This document shows positions 32,229 through 45,060 of a stretch of DNA of 64,000 bases, piece by piece (positions within the stretch are counted from its first letter, which is position 1; every line of letters starts with the position of its first letter). The notes below the pieces were generated by a model. That model had not been told where the DNA came from. It was given only the letters and a program-made list of their open reading frames with translations, and did not search any database. Source of the DNA: Duganella sp. CF458 (lineage in GTDB: Bacteria; Pseudomonadota; Gammaproteobacteria; Burkholderiales; Burkholderiaceae_D); NCBI RefSeq assembly GCF_900113115.1, contig NZ_FOOF01000011.1, forward strand, positions 124,001-188,000. Direction: 5' to 3'. Position numbers and translations under genes: made by a program.

Positions 32229-34403
32229 TTATACGGAATCCACCACGCCGCGCGCCTGCACCGGGGCGAGCTGGCTGGTGCTGCCGCGGGCCGGCAGCAG
32301 GAGTTCAAACGAGGTGCCGTTGGCGCCGCTGCGGCAGCTGATCATGCCGTTCATTTTCTTGACCAGGCTGTGCACGATGGACAGGCCCAGGCCGTGGTGC
32401 TTGCCTTCCTTGCTGCTCTGCACGGCGCCAAACAGCTTGGCCAGCACTTCCTGCGACAATCCCGGGCCGGCATCGCTCACCACCAGTTCCACGTACAGCC
32501 GGCGTTCGCGGTTGACCAAGCCACGGTTGGCAAGCTCGATGCGGCCGCCGTTCGGTTGCGCCTCGATCGCATTCTTGACCAGGTTGACCAGGATTTGCTT
32601 GAGCAGGTCGGCATCGCCGTCGATTTCCTGCGGACCGTCCTGCATGCGCGTGATCACCTGCACTGAGGCGGGCAGGAAGTCGGTGGCGCGGAACAGGCGC
32701 AGCACGTCTTCCACCACGCGCGCCACATTGGCCACGCATGCACCCTCGGTCGGCTGCAGGTCGGCCAGGCCGTTGATCAGGTGGCCGACGCGGTCGATCT
32801 CCTCATTCAGGATCGACATTTCGGACACCACCGGCTCGCGCCGCGCCAGCTTGGCGTCCAGCACCGACAGGTAATTCTTGATGATCGACAGCGGGTTGTT
32901 CACCTCGTGCACCACGCGCCTTGAGGCTTCGCGATATTCCTCGGCCACGTGCGCCACCTGGCGCTTGGTGTGGCCACGCTCGGACAGGGCGGTCTCCAGC
33001 GCATTGGCCGCCTGGCTGCCGAAGGCTTGCAGGAAGCGCTCCTTCTTTTTCAGCAGCGGCAGTTGCCAGGCCGGAGCGCCGCCGACAATCATGCCCAGGC
33101 AGCGCTGGCCGGCCACCAGCGGCAGGCACACCAGCGCTTCGCTGCCCACGATGCGCAACAGTTGTTCTTCCGCGATGCCGAGACTAGGGCCAGCGCTGGC
33201 GTTGGCGTTGAGGCCGGCGCGCGCGGCAAACGCCAGTTGGCGCTGGTTGGCGGCGTCGGCCAGCAGGCCGGGCTTGTTGAGGGGTACGACAAATTCGGCC
33301 AGGCGCTGCTGCGCGTCGCCCGTGCCCGCGCCTTGCAGCGCATGGCCGGTCGGGCTCTCCAGCAGGATCACCGTGGTCTCCAGGTCGAATAGCATGCGCG
33401 CCGAGCGCGTCATGGCGTCCAGCATGCCGGCCTCGCCCTGCTGGCGCGCGAAGCACTGGCCCATTTCCTGCACCAGCACCATATTGCGCACTTCTTCCGA
33501 CAGGCGCGCCTGCACCGGGTCGACCGGCACCGGCGGCGCGGCCGGCGGCGCGGGCACGTCGTCGGCGCCGGCCAGGTCGATGCCCAGTGTTTCGGCGGCG
33601 CGCGCCACTTGCCGTGCGGCCGACTTGACGAAGGCGTCCAGCTTGTCCTCCTCGATGCCGCACAGCGCGGCCGCTTCGGCTGACGCCTGCGGCGCGTCGG
33701 CGTGATAGCACAGCTGGTGCGCCAGGCGCACGATGCGGATCAATGGATGCGCCGCTTCCAGGCGCGACAGCGGCTCGTGGTGGTACAGCACCGAGTCGGC
33801 CAGGAAGGAGTCGAGGTTCCAGCGTTCGATCAGCCAGGCGCCCGCTTCGGCGTGGGTGATTTGCAGGGTGCGCTGCTCCACGGCGCACAGCGCTTCGTCG
33901 TCGCGCGCGGTGAAGTTGTAGGCGTATTCCTTGGGTGCGGTGGCCAGCAGCGCCAGGCGGCCGACATTGTGCAGCAGGCCGGCCAGGTAGGCTTCTTCCA
34001 CGTGCGGGTAATCGAGCGCGCGCGCCAGGTCGCGGGCGATGACGGCGGTGGTCAGCGAACCTTTCCAGAAGGCGCGCAAATCGGTGCTGCCGCTGTGCGG
34101 GAAATTGCTGAAGGTCTGGAACACCGACTCGGAAATCACCAGCGTCTTGATGGTGTCGGTGCCCAGCGAGACCAGGGCCTGCTCCAGGCCCACCGTGCGC
34201 TGGTGGCGCTGGTAAGCCGAGCTGTTGGCCACGGCCAGGATCTTGCTCGCCATTCCGGCATCCTTGGCGATCAGCGCGGCCAGCTCCGGCATGCCGGCGT
34301 CGTCGGCTTGCAGGAGCTCAATCAGCTTGATCAGGATCTGCGGCATGGCGGGGAGCCGCGCGATCAGCAAGCGATTGCGGATGTCTTGGTCGGGATGTTG
34401 CAT
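32229..34403 (-). CDS. HDOD-GAF hybrid sensor histidine kinase
   Basis: A 724-residue cytoplasmic protein: HDOD domain (about 12-210, LPAMPQILIKLIELLQ and AGLLHNVGRLALL), linker, GAF-like domain (about 310-470), a phospho-acceptor helix with VVHEVNNPLSIIKNYL, and a GHKL ATPase (N-box LVKNAIEAQ, G1 VSDAGPGLS, G2 HHGLGLSIVHSLV). It starts a three-gene leftward operon and probably phosphorylates the REC domain of the next protein, linking an unknown cue to cyclic-di-GMP. No membrane segments are seen. Confidence 0.9.
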   Translation of the reverse strand: MQHPDQDIRNRLLIARLPAMPQILIKLIELLQADDAGMPELAALIAKDAGMASKILAVANSSAYQRHQRTVGLEQALVSLGTDTIKTLVISESVFQTFSNFPHSGSTDLRAFWKGSLTTAVIARDLARALDYPHVEEAYLAGLLHNVGRLALLATAPKEYAYNFTARDDEALCAVEQRTLQITHAEAGAWLIERWNLDSFLADSVLYHHEPLSRLEAAHPLIRIVRLAHQLCYHADAPQASAEAAALCGIEEDKLDAFVKSAARQVARAAETLGIDLAGADDVPAPPAAPPVPVDPVQARLSEEVRNMVLVQEMGQCFARQQGEAGMLDAMTRSARMLFDLETTVILLESPTGHALQGAGTGDAQQRLAEFVVPLNKPGLLADAANQRQLAFAARAGLNANASAGPSLGIAEEQLLRIVGSEALVCLPLVAGQRCLGMIVGGAPAWQLPLLKKKERFLQAFGSQAANALETALSERGHTKRQVAHVAEEYREASRRVVHEVNNPLSIIKNYLSVLDAKLARREPVVSEMSILNEEIDRVGHLINGLADLQPTEGACVANVARVVEDVLRLFRATDFLPASVQVITRMQDGPQEIDGDADLLKQILVNLVKNAIEAQPNGGRIELANRGLVNRERRLYVELVVSDAGPGLSQEVLAKLFGAVQSSKEGKHHGLGLSIVHSLVKKMNGMISCRSGANGTSFELLLPARGSTSQLAPVQARGVVDSV

Positions 34404-34509
34404 GGGGTCTTAGCGGCTGTCTTCCGGCTTGCAATCCACTACGCAAATTGGCATAAATATACTATAACTTAATAGCAATACAAATTTCTGACGGCAATAA
34501 ACTGCATTT

Positions 34510-34527
34510 GTGTAGAAAGAACTACAC
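34510..34527. repeat. Small perfect inverted repeat
   Basis: GTGTAG-AAAGAA-CTACAC, a 6-bp stem with 6-base spacer in the 159-base AT-rich gap between the Bcr/CflA and HDOD-kinase genes. It could be an operator for the kinase operon or a weak terminator of the efflux gene; nothing decides between these. Confidence 0.35.
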
Positions 34528-34562
34528 TATTGGTAGTCGTTTACTTGGCACCAACAATATTT

Positions 34563-35834
34563 TCAAATAGGCACTATCTTGCGCCGGAGTGCGCGCGCCG
34601 TCAACCACAGCCCGAACGCCGTCAGGGTCAGTGCCAATTGGCCGGCCGCCAGCCACAGGAAGGAATGCGAAGCGAGCGGCGCCAGCACGCCGGCCACCAG
34701 CGCGCCCAGCAGCGTGGTGGCGAACGATTGGACCGAAGCCACCGTGCCGCGGATGTGCGGGAACAGGTCGAGCGCCAGCAAGGTGGCGGCCGGCGCCGCC
34801 ATCGACATGCCGAAGGTATAGAAGAACAGCGGCAGCACGCTCCACGGCAGCGCCGGCCCGGCCAGCAGGTGGTAGCCGGCGTTGACTGTGGCGGCCGTGA
34901 TCAGGAAGCAAAAGCCGATGCCGATCTGGCGCATGAAGCTGGTCTTGCCGGCGATGCGGTTGGCGGCCAGGGCGCCCAGGAAGATGCCGGACACGGCCGG
35001 CACGAACAGCCAGGCGAATTGCTCGGGGCCCAGGTGCAGCTGGGTCGGCAGCGCTACCGGCGCGGCCGTGATGTACAGGAACAGGCCGGCGAAGTTGAAG
35101 GCCACCACGCCGGTCTTCAGGTGAAACAGCGGCGAGCACAGGATGGCCTTGTAGTTGCGCCACAGGTAGTGCGGGTTGAACGGTTGCCGCTTGTCGCGCG
35201 GCAGCGTGTCGGGCAGGCGCCGGTAGCAGACGATGAACAGCAGCACGGTATAGCCGGCCAGCGCCAGGAAGATGGTGCGCCAGTCCGAATACTTGACGAT
35301 GAAGCCGCCCAGCACCGGCGCCACGGCCGGTGCGATGGAGAAGATCATGGTCACCAGCGACAGCAGGCGCGCGGCGGCGGCATCGGCGTACAGGTCGCGG
35401 ATGATGGCGCGCCCGACCACCACGCCGGCGCCGGCCGACACGCCTTGCAGCACGCGGAAGAACCACAGGTATTGCACCGAGTGCGCGGCGGCGCAGCCGA
35501 CTGTGCCGAGCAGGAAGGCCACCAGCGACACCAGGATCACGTTGCGGCGCCCGAAGGCGTCCGACAGCGCGCCATGCCATAGCACCATGCCGGCAAAGGC
35601 CAACATATACGCCGTCAGCGATTGCTGGACTTCGATCGGCGTCGCGTGCAGCGTGGCCTGGATATTGGGGAAGGCGGGGAGGTAGGCGTCGATCGAGAAC
35701 GGGCCCAGCATCGACAGGCTGGCCAGCACTGCCGCCAGCGCGCCCGGCCCCAGGGGCTTTCGCTGCTGCGCTTCAGGCTCGGGGATGATGGTGGGCGCAT
35801 CTGGCGGAGGCGGCGGAGTAGGCGTCGAAAGCAT
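34563..35834 (-). CDS. Bcr/CflA-family drug-resistance MFS transporter
   Basis: A 423-residue 12-helix inner-membrane transporter. The family hallmark SIDAYLPAFPNIQATL is in TM1, followed by GPLSDAFGRR-type HGALSDAFGRRNVIL after TM2 and RVLQGVSAGAGVVVGRAIIRD in TM4. A proline-rich N-terminal tail precedes TM1. Members export chloramphenicol, bicyclomycin, sulfonamide or other small molecules by proton antiport. It stands between unrelated operons; substrate unknown. Confidence 0.9.
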   Translation of the reverse strand: MLSTPTPPPPPDAPTIIPEPEAQQRKPLGPGALAAVLASLSMLGPFSIDAYLPAFPNIQATLHATPIEVQQSLTAYMLAFAGMVLWHGALSDAFGRRNVILVSLVAFLLGTVGCAAAHSVQYLWFFRVLQGVSAGAGVVVGRAIIRDLYADAAAARLLSLVTMIFSIAPAVAPVLGGFIVKYSDWRTIFLALAGYTVLLFIVCYRRLPDTLPRDKRQPFNPHYLWRNYKAILCSPLFHLKTGVVAFNFAGLFLYITAAPVALPTQLHLGPEQFAWLFVPAVSGIFLGALAANRIAGKTSFMRQIGIGFCFLITAATVNAGYHLLAGPALPWSVLPLFFYTFGMSMAAPAATLLALDLFPHIRGTVASVQSFATTLLGALVAGVLAPLASHSFLWLAAGQLALTLTAFGLWLTARALRRKIVPI

Positions 35835-35887
35835 GCGGGCATTCTACGCCGATCCGCCGCGGCCCGCTCGTGATGGCAGGCAAGAAA

Positions 35888-35918
35888 TGTCCGCCTGGTT
35901 CCTGACCCCAGGTGGACA
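35888..35918. repeat. REP-like palindrome
   Basis: TGTCC-G-CCTGG pairs with CCAGG-T-GGACA around the loop TTCCTGACC. It contains a GGGTCAG-type core (complement of CTGACCC) also seen in other intergenic palindromes of this window. It lies between the RlmL-type and Bcr/CflA genes. Confidence 0.5.
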
Positions 35919-35922
35919 AAAA

Positions 35923-37128
35923 TTACTCGGCGGCTGGGCTGGCGGTGGGCGGCTTGCGGTTGAAGCCGGCCACCATGTCGAAGCGGAACAGGCGGCATTC
36001 GAGTGCGCCGTTGAAGAACGGCGTCTTGCGCGATTCTTTCAGGCGCAGCATCTTCGGCAGGCCCAGGTCGGCGGTGAACAGGTAGGCGGTCCAGCCACTG
36101 AAGCGCTGCTTCAGCGTGGTCGAGAACGCGCTGTAGAAGCTCTTCGCCAGTTCGTCTTCTTCCAGGCTGGCGTCGCCGCGCACGCCGATGCGCTCGCCGT
36201 ACGGCGGGTTGGTCAGCAGGATACCGGGTTCCTTGGTCGGCGCCTGCACCTGCTGCGCTTCGATCTGTTTCAGCGGCACCTCGAACAGGATGCCGGCACT
36301 CTTCAGGTTGTGGCGCGCCATCGCCACCATGTCGCCAGAAATGTCGGAGCCGAAAATGGTCGGCTCGGACGGCAGCGGGTTGGGCTTGAAGTCGGTCTTC
36401 ATGTTCTGCCACGGTTCTGGATCGAAGTCGTGGAATTTTTCGAAGGCGAAGCTGCGCCGTGCGCCCGGCGGGATGCCTTGCACCATCTGCGCCGCTTCGC
36501 ACAGGATGGTGCCGGAGCCGCACATCGGGTCGAACAGCGGCATGCCCGGCTTCCAGCCCGACACGCGCAGCAGGCCGGCCGCAAGGTTTTCGCGCAGCGG
36601 GGCGTCGCCGGTCTCGTTGCGCCAGCCGCGCTTGAACAGCGCTTCGCCGGAGGTGTCGAGGTAGACCATGAACTGGCGCTGGTCGAGGAAGCCGAAGATG
36701 CGCATGTCCGGCTCGCGCGTGTCGACCGACGGGCGCTTGCCGTACATGTCGCGGAAGCGGTCGCACACGGCGTCCTTGATCTTCAGCGTGGTGAATTCCA
36801 GCGATTTCAAGGGCGATTTGATGGCGGTGACGTCGACCCGGATGGTGTGGTGCACGCCGAACCATTCTTCCCACGCCTGGCCCAGCACCAGGTCGTAGAT
36901 GTCGTTTTCGTTCTGGTAGTGGCATACGCCCATGCGCATCAGCACGCGCGAGGCAATGCGCGAGTGCAGGTTGATGCGGTAGGCGTCGTACAGGTCGCCG
37001 GAGGCGTGCACGCCGCCCGGCACCTGGTTGTGGACTTTCATGGTCGGGCTCATGGCCGCGATTTCGGTCAGTTCTTCCGCCAGGGCGGCTTCCAGGCCGC
37101 GCGGGCATGGGCAGAAATAAGATGGCAT
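35923..37128 (-). CDS. rlmL: THUMP-domain 23S rRNA m2G methyltransferase (RlmL-type)
   Basis: A 401-residue RNA methyltransferase. FCPCPRGLEAALAEEL opens the ferredoxin-like/THUMP region (1-170), followed by a Rossmann methyltransferase domain with LFDPMCGSGTILCEAAQ and the catalytic NPPY in LLTNPPYGERIG. It corresponds to the N-terminal (RlmL) half of the E. coli RlmKL fusion, which makes m2G2445 in 23S rRNA; the RlmK half is absent. It runs leftwards after hemJ. Confidence 0.87.
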   Translation of the reverse strand: MPSYFCPCPRGLEAALAEELTEIAAMSPTMKVHNQVPGGVHASGDLYDAYRINLHSRIASRVLMRMGVCHYQNENDIYDLVLGQAWEEWFGVHHTIRVDVTAIKSPLKSLEFTTLKIKDAVCDRFRDMYGKRPSVDTREPDMRIFGFLDQRQFMVYLDTSGEALFKRGWRNETGDAPLRENLAAGLLRVSGWKPGMPLFDPMCGSGTILCEAAQMVQGIPPGARRSFAFEKFHDFDPEPWQNMKTDFKPNPLPSEPTIFGSDISGDMVAMARHNLKSAGILFEVPLKQIEAQQVQAPTKEPGILLTNPPYGERIGVRGDASLEEDELAKSFYSAFSTTLKQRFSGWTAYLFTADLGLPKMLRLKESRKTPFFNGALECRLFRFDMVAGFNRKPPTASPAAE

Positions 37129-37158
37129 TTGGGGGACCCTTTATCCGTTGTAAAAATC

Positions 37159-37213
37159 AAAACTGGTACTGCGGTGTCTGAGCCTGCGGGTCAGACACCG
37201 GTTTACCGGTTTT
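37159..37213. repeat. REP-like palindrome with extended arms
   Basis: A perfect 10-bp stem CGGTGTCTGA / TCAGACACCG (37172-37181 with 37191-37200) with a 9-base loop. An outer AAAACTGGTA / TACCGGTTTT pair has one mismatch. It lies between hemJ and the RlmL-type gene and overlaps the hemJ stop by two bases. It may act as a terminator as well as a repeat. Confidence 0.6.
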
Positions 37214-37628
37214 AGAAAGGCTTGACGACCACCAGGATGACAATCGCCAGCAGCATCAGCACCGGCACTTCGTTGAACCACCGGTAAAACACATGACCGC
37301 GCGTATTGACGCCGCGTTCAAATTTCTTCAGCAACGAACCGCAGGCATGGTGGTAGCCGATTAGCAGGAACACCACCAACAGCTTGGCATGCAGCCAGCC
37401 CGGCATCCTGGCGCCATATTGCAGCACCGCCAGCCAGATGCCGAACACCAGGGCCGGCAGCGCCAGCATGGTGGTGAAGCGGTACAGCTTGCGCGCCATC
37501 GTCAGTAGCCGTTCGCTGGTCGGGCCCGGCGTTTCCAGCGCCAGGTTGACGAAGATGCGCGGCAGGTAGAACAGCCCCGACATCCAGGACACGATGAAGA
37601 CGATATGCAGCGCTTTGATCCAGAGCAT
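37212..37628 (-). CDS. hemJ: HemJ/CopD-family membrane protein, probable protoporphyrinogen oxidase
   Basis: A 138-residue protein with four predicted membrane helices. LWIKALHIVFIVSWMSGLFYLPRIFV contains the conserved His and Trp of HemJ, and a second His is in GYHHACGSLL with ERGVNTRGHVFYRWFNEVPV near the end. HemJ oxidises protoporphyrinogen IX to protoporphyrin IX in bacteria lacking HemG and HemY. Its start is three bases after the proA stop, so it is in the leuS-lptE-holA-proA transcription unit. Confidence 0.85.
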   Translation of the reverse strand: MLWIKALHIVFIVSWMSGLFYLPRIFVNLALETPGPTSERLLTMARKLYRFTTMLALPALVFGIWLAVLQYGARMPGWLHAKLLVVFLLIGYHHACGSLLKKFERGVNTRGHVFYRWFNEVPVLMLLAIVILVVVKPF

Positions 37629-37631
37629 TCG

Positions 37632-38903
37632 CTATTTCCTAATTTCGCCGTGGCCGAACACCACGTATTTAAGGGACGTCAATCCTTCCAGCCCGACCGG
37701 GCCGCGTGCGTGCAGCTTGTCGTTGGAGATGCCGATCTCGGCGCCCAGGCCGTATTCGAAGCCGTCCGCGAAGCGCGTGGAGGCGTTGATCATCACGGAA
37801 GACGAATCGACTTCGCGCAGGAAGCGCATCGCGGCCGAGTAGTCTTCGGTGACGATCGCCTCGGTGTGTTTGGACGACCAGGTGTTGCAATGCTCGATGG
37901 CGGCATCCAGCCCGTCCACCACGCGCACCGCCAGGATCGGCGCCAGGTATTCGGTGGCCCAGTCTTCTTCCGTGGCGTGCGCCAGGTGCGGGTAGGCGCC
38001 AGCGGCCAGGATGGCGTGCGCTTCGGCGTCGGCGCGCAGCTCGACCTGCTCGGCGGCGTAGCGCGCGGCCAGCTGCGGCAGCACTTCAGCGGCGACGGCG
38101 CGCGCCACCAGCAGCGTTTCCATGGTGTTGCAGGTGCCGTAGCGGTGGCACTTGGCGTTGAAGCCGATGTCGAGCGCCTTGGCGATATCGGCCTTGGCGT
38201 CGATATACACGTGACAGATGCCGTCCAGGTGCTTGATCATCGGCACCGTGGCTTCTTCCATCAGGCGCGCGATCAGGCCCTTGCCGCCGCGCGGCACGAT
38301 CACGTCCACGTACTGCGGCATGGTGATCAGCGCGCCGACGGCGGCGCGGTCGGTGGTGTCGACCACCTGCACGCCGTCAGCCGGCAGGCCGGCGCCTTGC
38401 AGGCCTTCGGCGACCAGCTTGGCCAGGGCGCGGTTGCAATGGATCGCTTCGGAGCCGCCGCGCAGGATGGTGGCGTTGCCGCTCTTGATGCACAGGCCGG
38501 CCGCGTCGACGGTGACGTTGGGGCGCGCTTCGTAGATGATGCCGATCACGCCCAGCGGCACGCGCATCTGGCCGACCTGGATGCCGGACGGGCGGATCTT
38601 CACGTTCGAGATCTCGCCCACCGGGTCCGGCAGGGAGACGATCTGGCGCAAGCCTTCCACCATGGTGGAAATCGCCTTGTCGGTCAGCGCCAGGCGGTCC
38701 AGCATGGCCGGGGCCAGGCCGGCGGCGCGCGCGGCGGCCAGGTCCTGCTCGTTGGCCGCGCGCAGGGCCGGCGCTTCGCGCTCGATGGCGGCGGCGATCA
38801 GGGCCAAAGCGCGGTTGCGCGTGGCGCTGTCGGCGCGCGCCATGGCGCGCGATGCGGCGCGGGCGCGCTGGCCGATGTCCTGCATGTACTGCTTGATGTC
38901 CAT
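37632..38903 (-). CDS. proA: Gamma-glutamyl phosphate reductase
   Basis: A 423-residue enzyme of proline synthesis: NADPH-dependent reduction of gamma-glutamyl phosphate to glutamate semialdehyde. Motifs are [32 protein letters not shown] and, at the end, [17 protein letters not shown]. Catalytic Cys lies in [18 protein letters not shown]. The ATG at 38903 has GAGGA upstream and is two bases past the holA stop; the longer open frame is only holA shadow. proB is not adjacent. Confidence 0.95.
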   Translation of the reverse strand: MDIKQYMQDIGQRARAASRAMARADSATRNRALALIAAAIEREAPALRAANEQDLAAARAAGLAPAMLDRLALTDKAISTMVEGLRQIVSLPDPVGEISNVKIRPSGIQVGQMRVPLGVIGIIYEARPNVTVDAAGLCIKSGNATILRGGSEAIHCNRALAKLVAEGLQGAGLPADGVQVVDTTDRAAVGALITMPQYVDVIVPRGGKGLIARLMEEATVPMIKHLDGICHVYIDAKADIAKALDIGFNAKCHRYGTCNTMETLLVARAVAAEVLPQLAARYAAEQVELRADAEAHAILAAGAYPHLAHATEEDWATEYLAPILAVRVVDGLDAAIEHCNTWSSKHTEAIVTEDYSAAMRFLREVDSSSVMINASTRFADGFEYGLGAEIGISNDKLHARGPVGLEGLTSLKYVVFGHGEIRK

Positions 38904-38905
38904 AA

Positions 38906-39922
38906 TTATCCTCGTGCGACCTTCAACGCAAGCTGCAGCATGGCGTCCCACTGGTCGCCGGCGAACGCCTTGGCGCGCAGGCCCTTGACCATGCGGTCGA
39001 CCTGGGCGGCCTGCTGCATCGCCGCTTCCAGCGTGGGCAGGGCAATGCGGCGCAGCGCCGGCTCCATCAGCCGTTCGCGCGGGCCCCAGATGCGGTATTC
39101 CTTCAGGAGCGCCGGCAGCGGACGGCCCTGGGCCATGCCTGCCTTTAATTTTAGCAGCGTGCGGATTTCTTCGGAGACGGCCCACAGCACCAGCGGCAGC
39201 GCTTCGCCTTCGCCCTTCAAGCCCTCCAGCATGCGGATCAGGCGCGCGGTGTCGCCCGAGAGCATGGCTTCGGACAGCTTGAACACGTCGTAGCGTGCGA
39301 CATTGAGCACGGCGTCCTGCACCTGCTCGTGGGCCAGCTTGCCCGGCTCGTGCAGCAAGCCGAGTTTCTGGATTTCCTGGTGTGCCGCCAGCAGGTTGCC
39401 TTCTACGCGGTCGGCGATGAAGTCCAGGCTGGCGCGCTCCGCGCTTTGCCCTTGTGCGGCAAGGCGGTGCGCAATCCATCCCGGCAGCGCATTGCGCTCG
39501 ATGTTCGGGATGTCGATGTACACGGCGGCCTGCTGCAAGGCCGCCACCCACGCCGCCTTCTGCGTCTGCCAGTCCAGCTTGGGCAGGGTGATCAGCGTGA
39601 GGTTGTCGGGAGACAGATCTTTGGCGTAGGCCTGCAGGGCGGCGCCGCCATCCTTGCCCGGCTTGCCGGACGGGATGCGCAGCTCGATCAGCTTCTTGTC
39701 GCCGAACAGGCTCATGGCCTGGTTGGCCGCCAGCAGCTCGCCCCATTTGAAGCTGCGCTCGACGCTCAGCACCTCGCGCTCGGAGTAGCCTTGCGCGCGC
39801 GCGGCGCGCCGGATCTTGTCGGCCGCCTCCAGCGCCAGCAAGTGTTCGTCGCTGGTGATCACATACAGCGGGGCCAACGTCTTGGCGACGTGGGCGTCCA
39901 GGGCGTCGGCGCGCAACTGCAT
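38906..39922 (-). CDS. holA: DNA polymerase III delta subunit
   Basis: A 338-residue clamp-loader subunit that opens the beta sliding clamp. [26 protein letters not shown] starts the AAA+-like domain, with [29 protein letters not shown] and the C-terminal collar region ([11 protein letters not shown]). It lies between lptE and proA, an order usual in betaproteobacteria. Confidence 0.93.
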   Translation of the reverse strand: MQLRADALDAHVAKTLAPLYVITSDEHLLALEAADKIRRAARAQGYSEREVLSVERSFKWGELLAANQAMSLFGDKKLIELRIPSGKPGKDGGAALQAYAKDLSPDNLTLITLPKLDWQTQKAAWVAALQQAAVYIDIPNIERNALPGWIAHRLAAQGQSAERASLDFIADRVEGNLLAAHQEIQKLGLLHEPGKLAHEQVQDAVLNVARYDVFKLSEAMLSGDTARLIRMLEGLKGEGEALPLVLWAVSEEIRTLLKLKAGMAQGRPLPALLKEYRIWGPRERLMEPALRRIALPTLEAAMQQAAQVDRMVKGLRAKAFAGDQWDAMLQLALKVARG

Positions 39923-39931
39923 GGCGTGCCG

Positions 39932-40573
39932 TTAGCGGACCGGCGGCGCGGCCGGCGCGGTGGGGGCGGTGACGTCGGGCGCCGACAGCACGCCAGGCAG
40001 CACGCCGGACGGGGTGGGCGCCGGGGCCGGACTGCCCGGCTTGATGGCGGCCATGCGGCGCATCATCTGCTGCACCAGGTCGGCCTGCATGTCCTTGTAC
40101 AGCAAGGCTTCTTCCTGCTCTTTCGCCAGGAGCTGGGTTTCGCTGAAGGTGATCGGGCGGCCCAGCACGATATTGGTCGGCGCCAGCAGTTCGTTGCCGG
40201 CCTGGTCGGTCACGCGGAACAGGATGTTGTAGCTCAGCAGGTATTCGCGCACGCGGCCATTGCTGTTCAAGGACAGGATCGACTTGGTGCGGGTCTTTTC
40301 CGGGTTGGTCAGGACCTCGATCACGCCGTCCGCCTCGGCCTTGCTGGCCGCCACCGTGGTGTGGCCGTTGACGCGGATATTGCGTTTGAGCTCGATCGCC
40401 AGCGGCGACGACTCCGGCAAGCCCACGTACATGGCGTTGAACGGCAGCGTGTACGTGCCGCCCGAGCCGCGCAGGTGGAAGCCGCAGCCGGTGGCCACGG
40501 CAGCGACGCCCAGCGCAGCCAGCGCCAGCATGGTGCGGCGCAGGGCGCCGCGGGATTTCAGAGTCGTCGTCAT
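39932..40573 (-). CDS. lptE: LPS assembly lipoprotein LptE
   Basis: A 213-residue outer-membrane lipoprotein that plugs LptD and delivers lipopolysaccharide to the surface. Signal peptide and lipobox end in [11 protein letters not shown], the classic LptE start of the mature protein. The tail is proline/alanine-rich. It sits directly after leuS, the standard position; lptD is elsewhere in this window (58.2-60.5 kb). Confidence 0.93.
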   Translation of the reverse strand: MTTTLKSRGALRRTMLALAALGVAAVATGCGFHLRGSGGTYTLPFNAMYVGLPESSPLAIELKRNIRVNGHTTVAASKAEADGVIEVLTNPEKTRTKSILSLNSNGRVREYLLSYNILFRVTDQAGNELLAPTNIVLGRPITFSETQLLAKEQEEALLYKDMQADLVQQMMRRMAAIKPGSPAPAPTPSGVLPGVLSAPDVTAPTAPAAPPVR

Positions 40574-40580
40574 CTTTGCC

Positions 40581-44111
<3,531 letters not shown>

Positions 44112-44125
44112 GCCTACGCGCCCTG

Positions 44126-44296
44126 TCGCGAGAACCTTAGATTTCCGGGTCAAATTGGCCTGACCAAAGTGAGATTTCGGTAGATTTTCCCGGAACTTTC
44201 GTGATTTCGCTTGTCTAAAGATCTGCGCCTTCAAAAATCTACCAGAATCTCACTTTGGTCAGGCCAATTAAAGGCAAAAATCTAAGGTTCTCGCGA
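44126..44296. repeat. 171-bp inverted-repeat (MITE-like) element
   Basis: Two 63-base arms (44126-44188 and 44234-44296) are inverted copies with about 53 of 63 positions paired, around a 45-base loop. The outer TCGCGAGAACCTTAGATTT block and the inner block starting AATTGGCCTGACC are perfect. There is no coding content. The structure suits a miniature inverted-repeat element or a very stable RNA hairpin. No clear target-site duplication is seen. The right end abuts the Shine-Dalgarno of the next gene. Confidence 0.65.
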
Positions 44297-44307
44297 AGGA
44301 GACGAAT

Positions 44308-44604
44308 GTGTTACCGACCCTGTGTATGGCGCTTTCCGCGCCCACGCTGCGCGCCTTTCTGGAATTCCAAGGCGAACACAGCGGAGTTGATCCGGCCATC
44401 GTCAGGATCATGTCACCCAACCAATTTGTGCAATTGTCGCTGGGATCAACACGCAGTGCCTGGCACGCCATTCATAGCCAGATGCCAGGCTCACGGGAAT
44501 GGACGCTGGCACTGCGCCTGCGCTACGCGCAAGAAGCCGAAGCACGCCGCGCTGCCTACCGTGCGGCAAAGGCGGAGCAAGAACAAGCCAACCAGACCGG
44601 CTAG
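44308..44604 (+). CDS. Small hypothetical protein
   Basis: A 98-residue protein of unknown function. It starts with GTG, supported by AAGGAG six bases upstream. The body (RAFLEFQGEHSGVDPAIVRI, SPNQFVQLSLGS) is followed by a charged, alanine-rich helix (RYAQEAEARRAAYRAAKAEQ). No signal peptide or known domain. It lies directly after the 171-bp inverted repeat, whose right arm could place its leader in a strong hairpin. Confidence 0.55.
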   Translation: MLPTLCMALSAPTLRAFLEFQGEHSGVDPAIVRIMSPNQFVQLSLGSTRSAWHAIHSQMPGSREWTLALRLRYAQEAEARRAAYRAAKAEQEQANQTG

Positions 44605-44679
44605 TTTCCATTTTTCCAATCGCGGCAGCCGCCGGCATGGCAAGATGCGGCCATCACACACCAACCCGAGGAGCACATC

Positions 44680-45045
44680 ATGATCAAAGGCCTGCGCACC
44701 GCGATTTACCCCACCCCCGACCTGGCAGCCGGCAAAGCCTGGTATAGCCGGGTCTTCCAGCAGGAGCCCTACTTCGACCAGCCGTTTTACGTCGGCTTCG
44801 AAATCGGCGGCTTCGAGCTGGGCCTGCTGCCGGACGGCGAACCGGGCAAGGCCGGCAGCCAGGTCTATTGGGGCGTGGAAGACATCGCCAAGGAAGTCCA
44901 GCGCATCATCGCACTGGGAGCGAGCATTCACTCCGACATCCAGGAGGTCGGCGAAGGCATCAAGGTGGCCGAGCTGGCCGACCCGTTCGGCAATGTGCTC
45001 GGACTGATTGAAAACCCGCATTTCGACAGGGCCAAGGTCGCGTGA
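44680..45045 (+). CDS. VOC (glyoxalase/bleomycin-resistance) family protein
   Basis: A 121-residue two-module VOC protein: TAIYPTPDLAAGKAWYSRVF, YVGFEIGGFELGLLPD and ELADPFGNVLGLIENP. Family members use a metal site for isomerisation, dioxygenation or drug binding; the substrate cannot be told here. GAGGAG seven bases before the ATG supports the start. map follows 15 bases later. Confidence 0.85.
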   Translation: MIKGLRTAIYPTPDLAAGKAWYSRVFQQEPYFDQPFYVGFEIGGFELGLLPDGEPGKAGSQVYWGVEDIAKEVQRIIALGASIHSDIQEVGEGIKVAELADPFGNVLGLIENPHFDRAKVA

Positions 45046-45060
45046 TACCATGCACCCCCT

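Noticed and set aside
44255..44683. Alternative 142-codon frame across the orphan gene
   Set aside because: It begins inside the inverted repeat and has an unnatural composition; the GTG frame has the correctly spaced Shine-Dalgarno.
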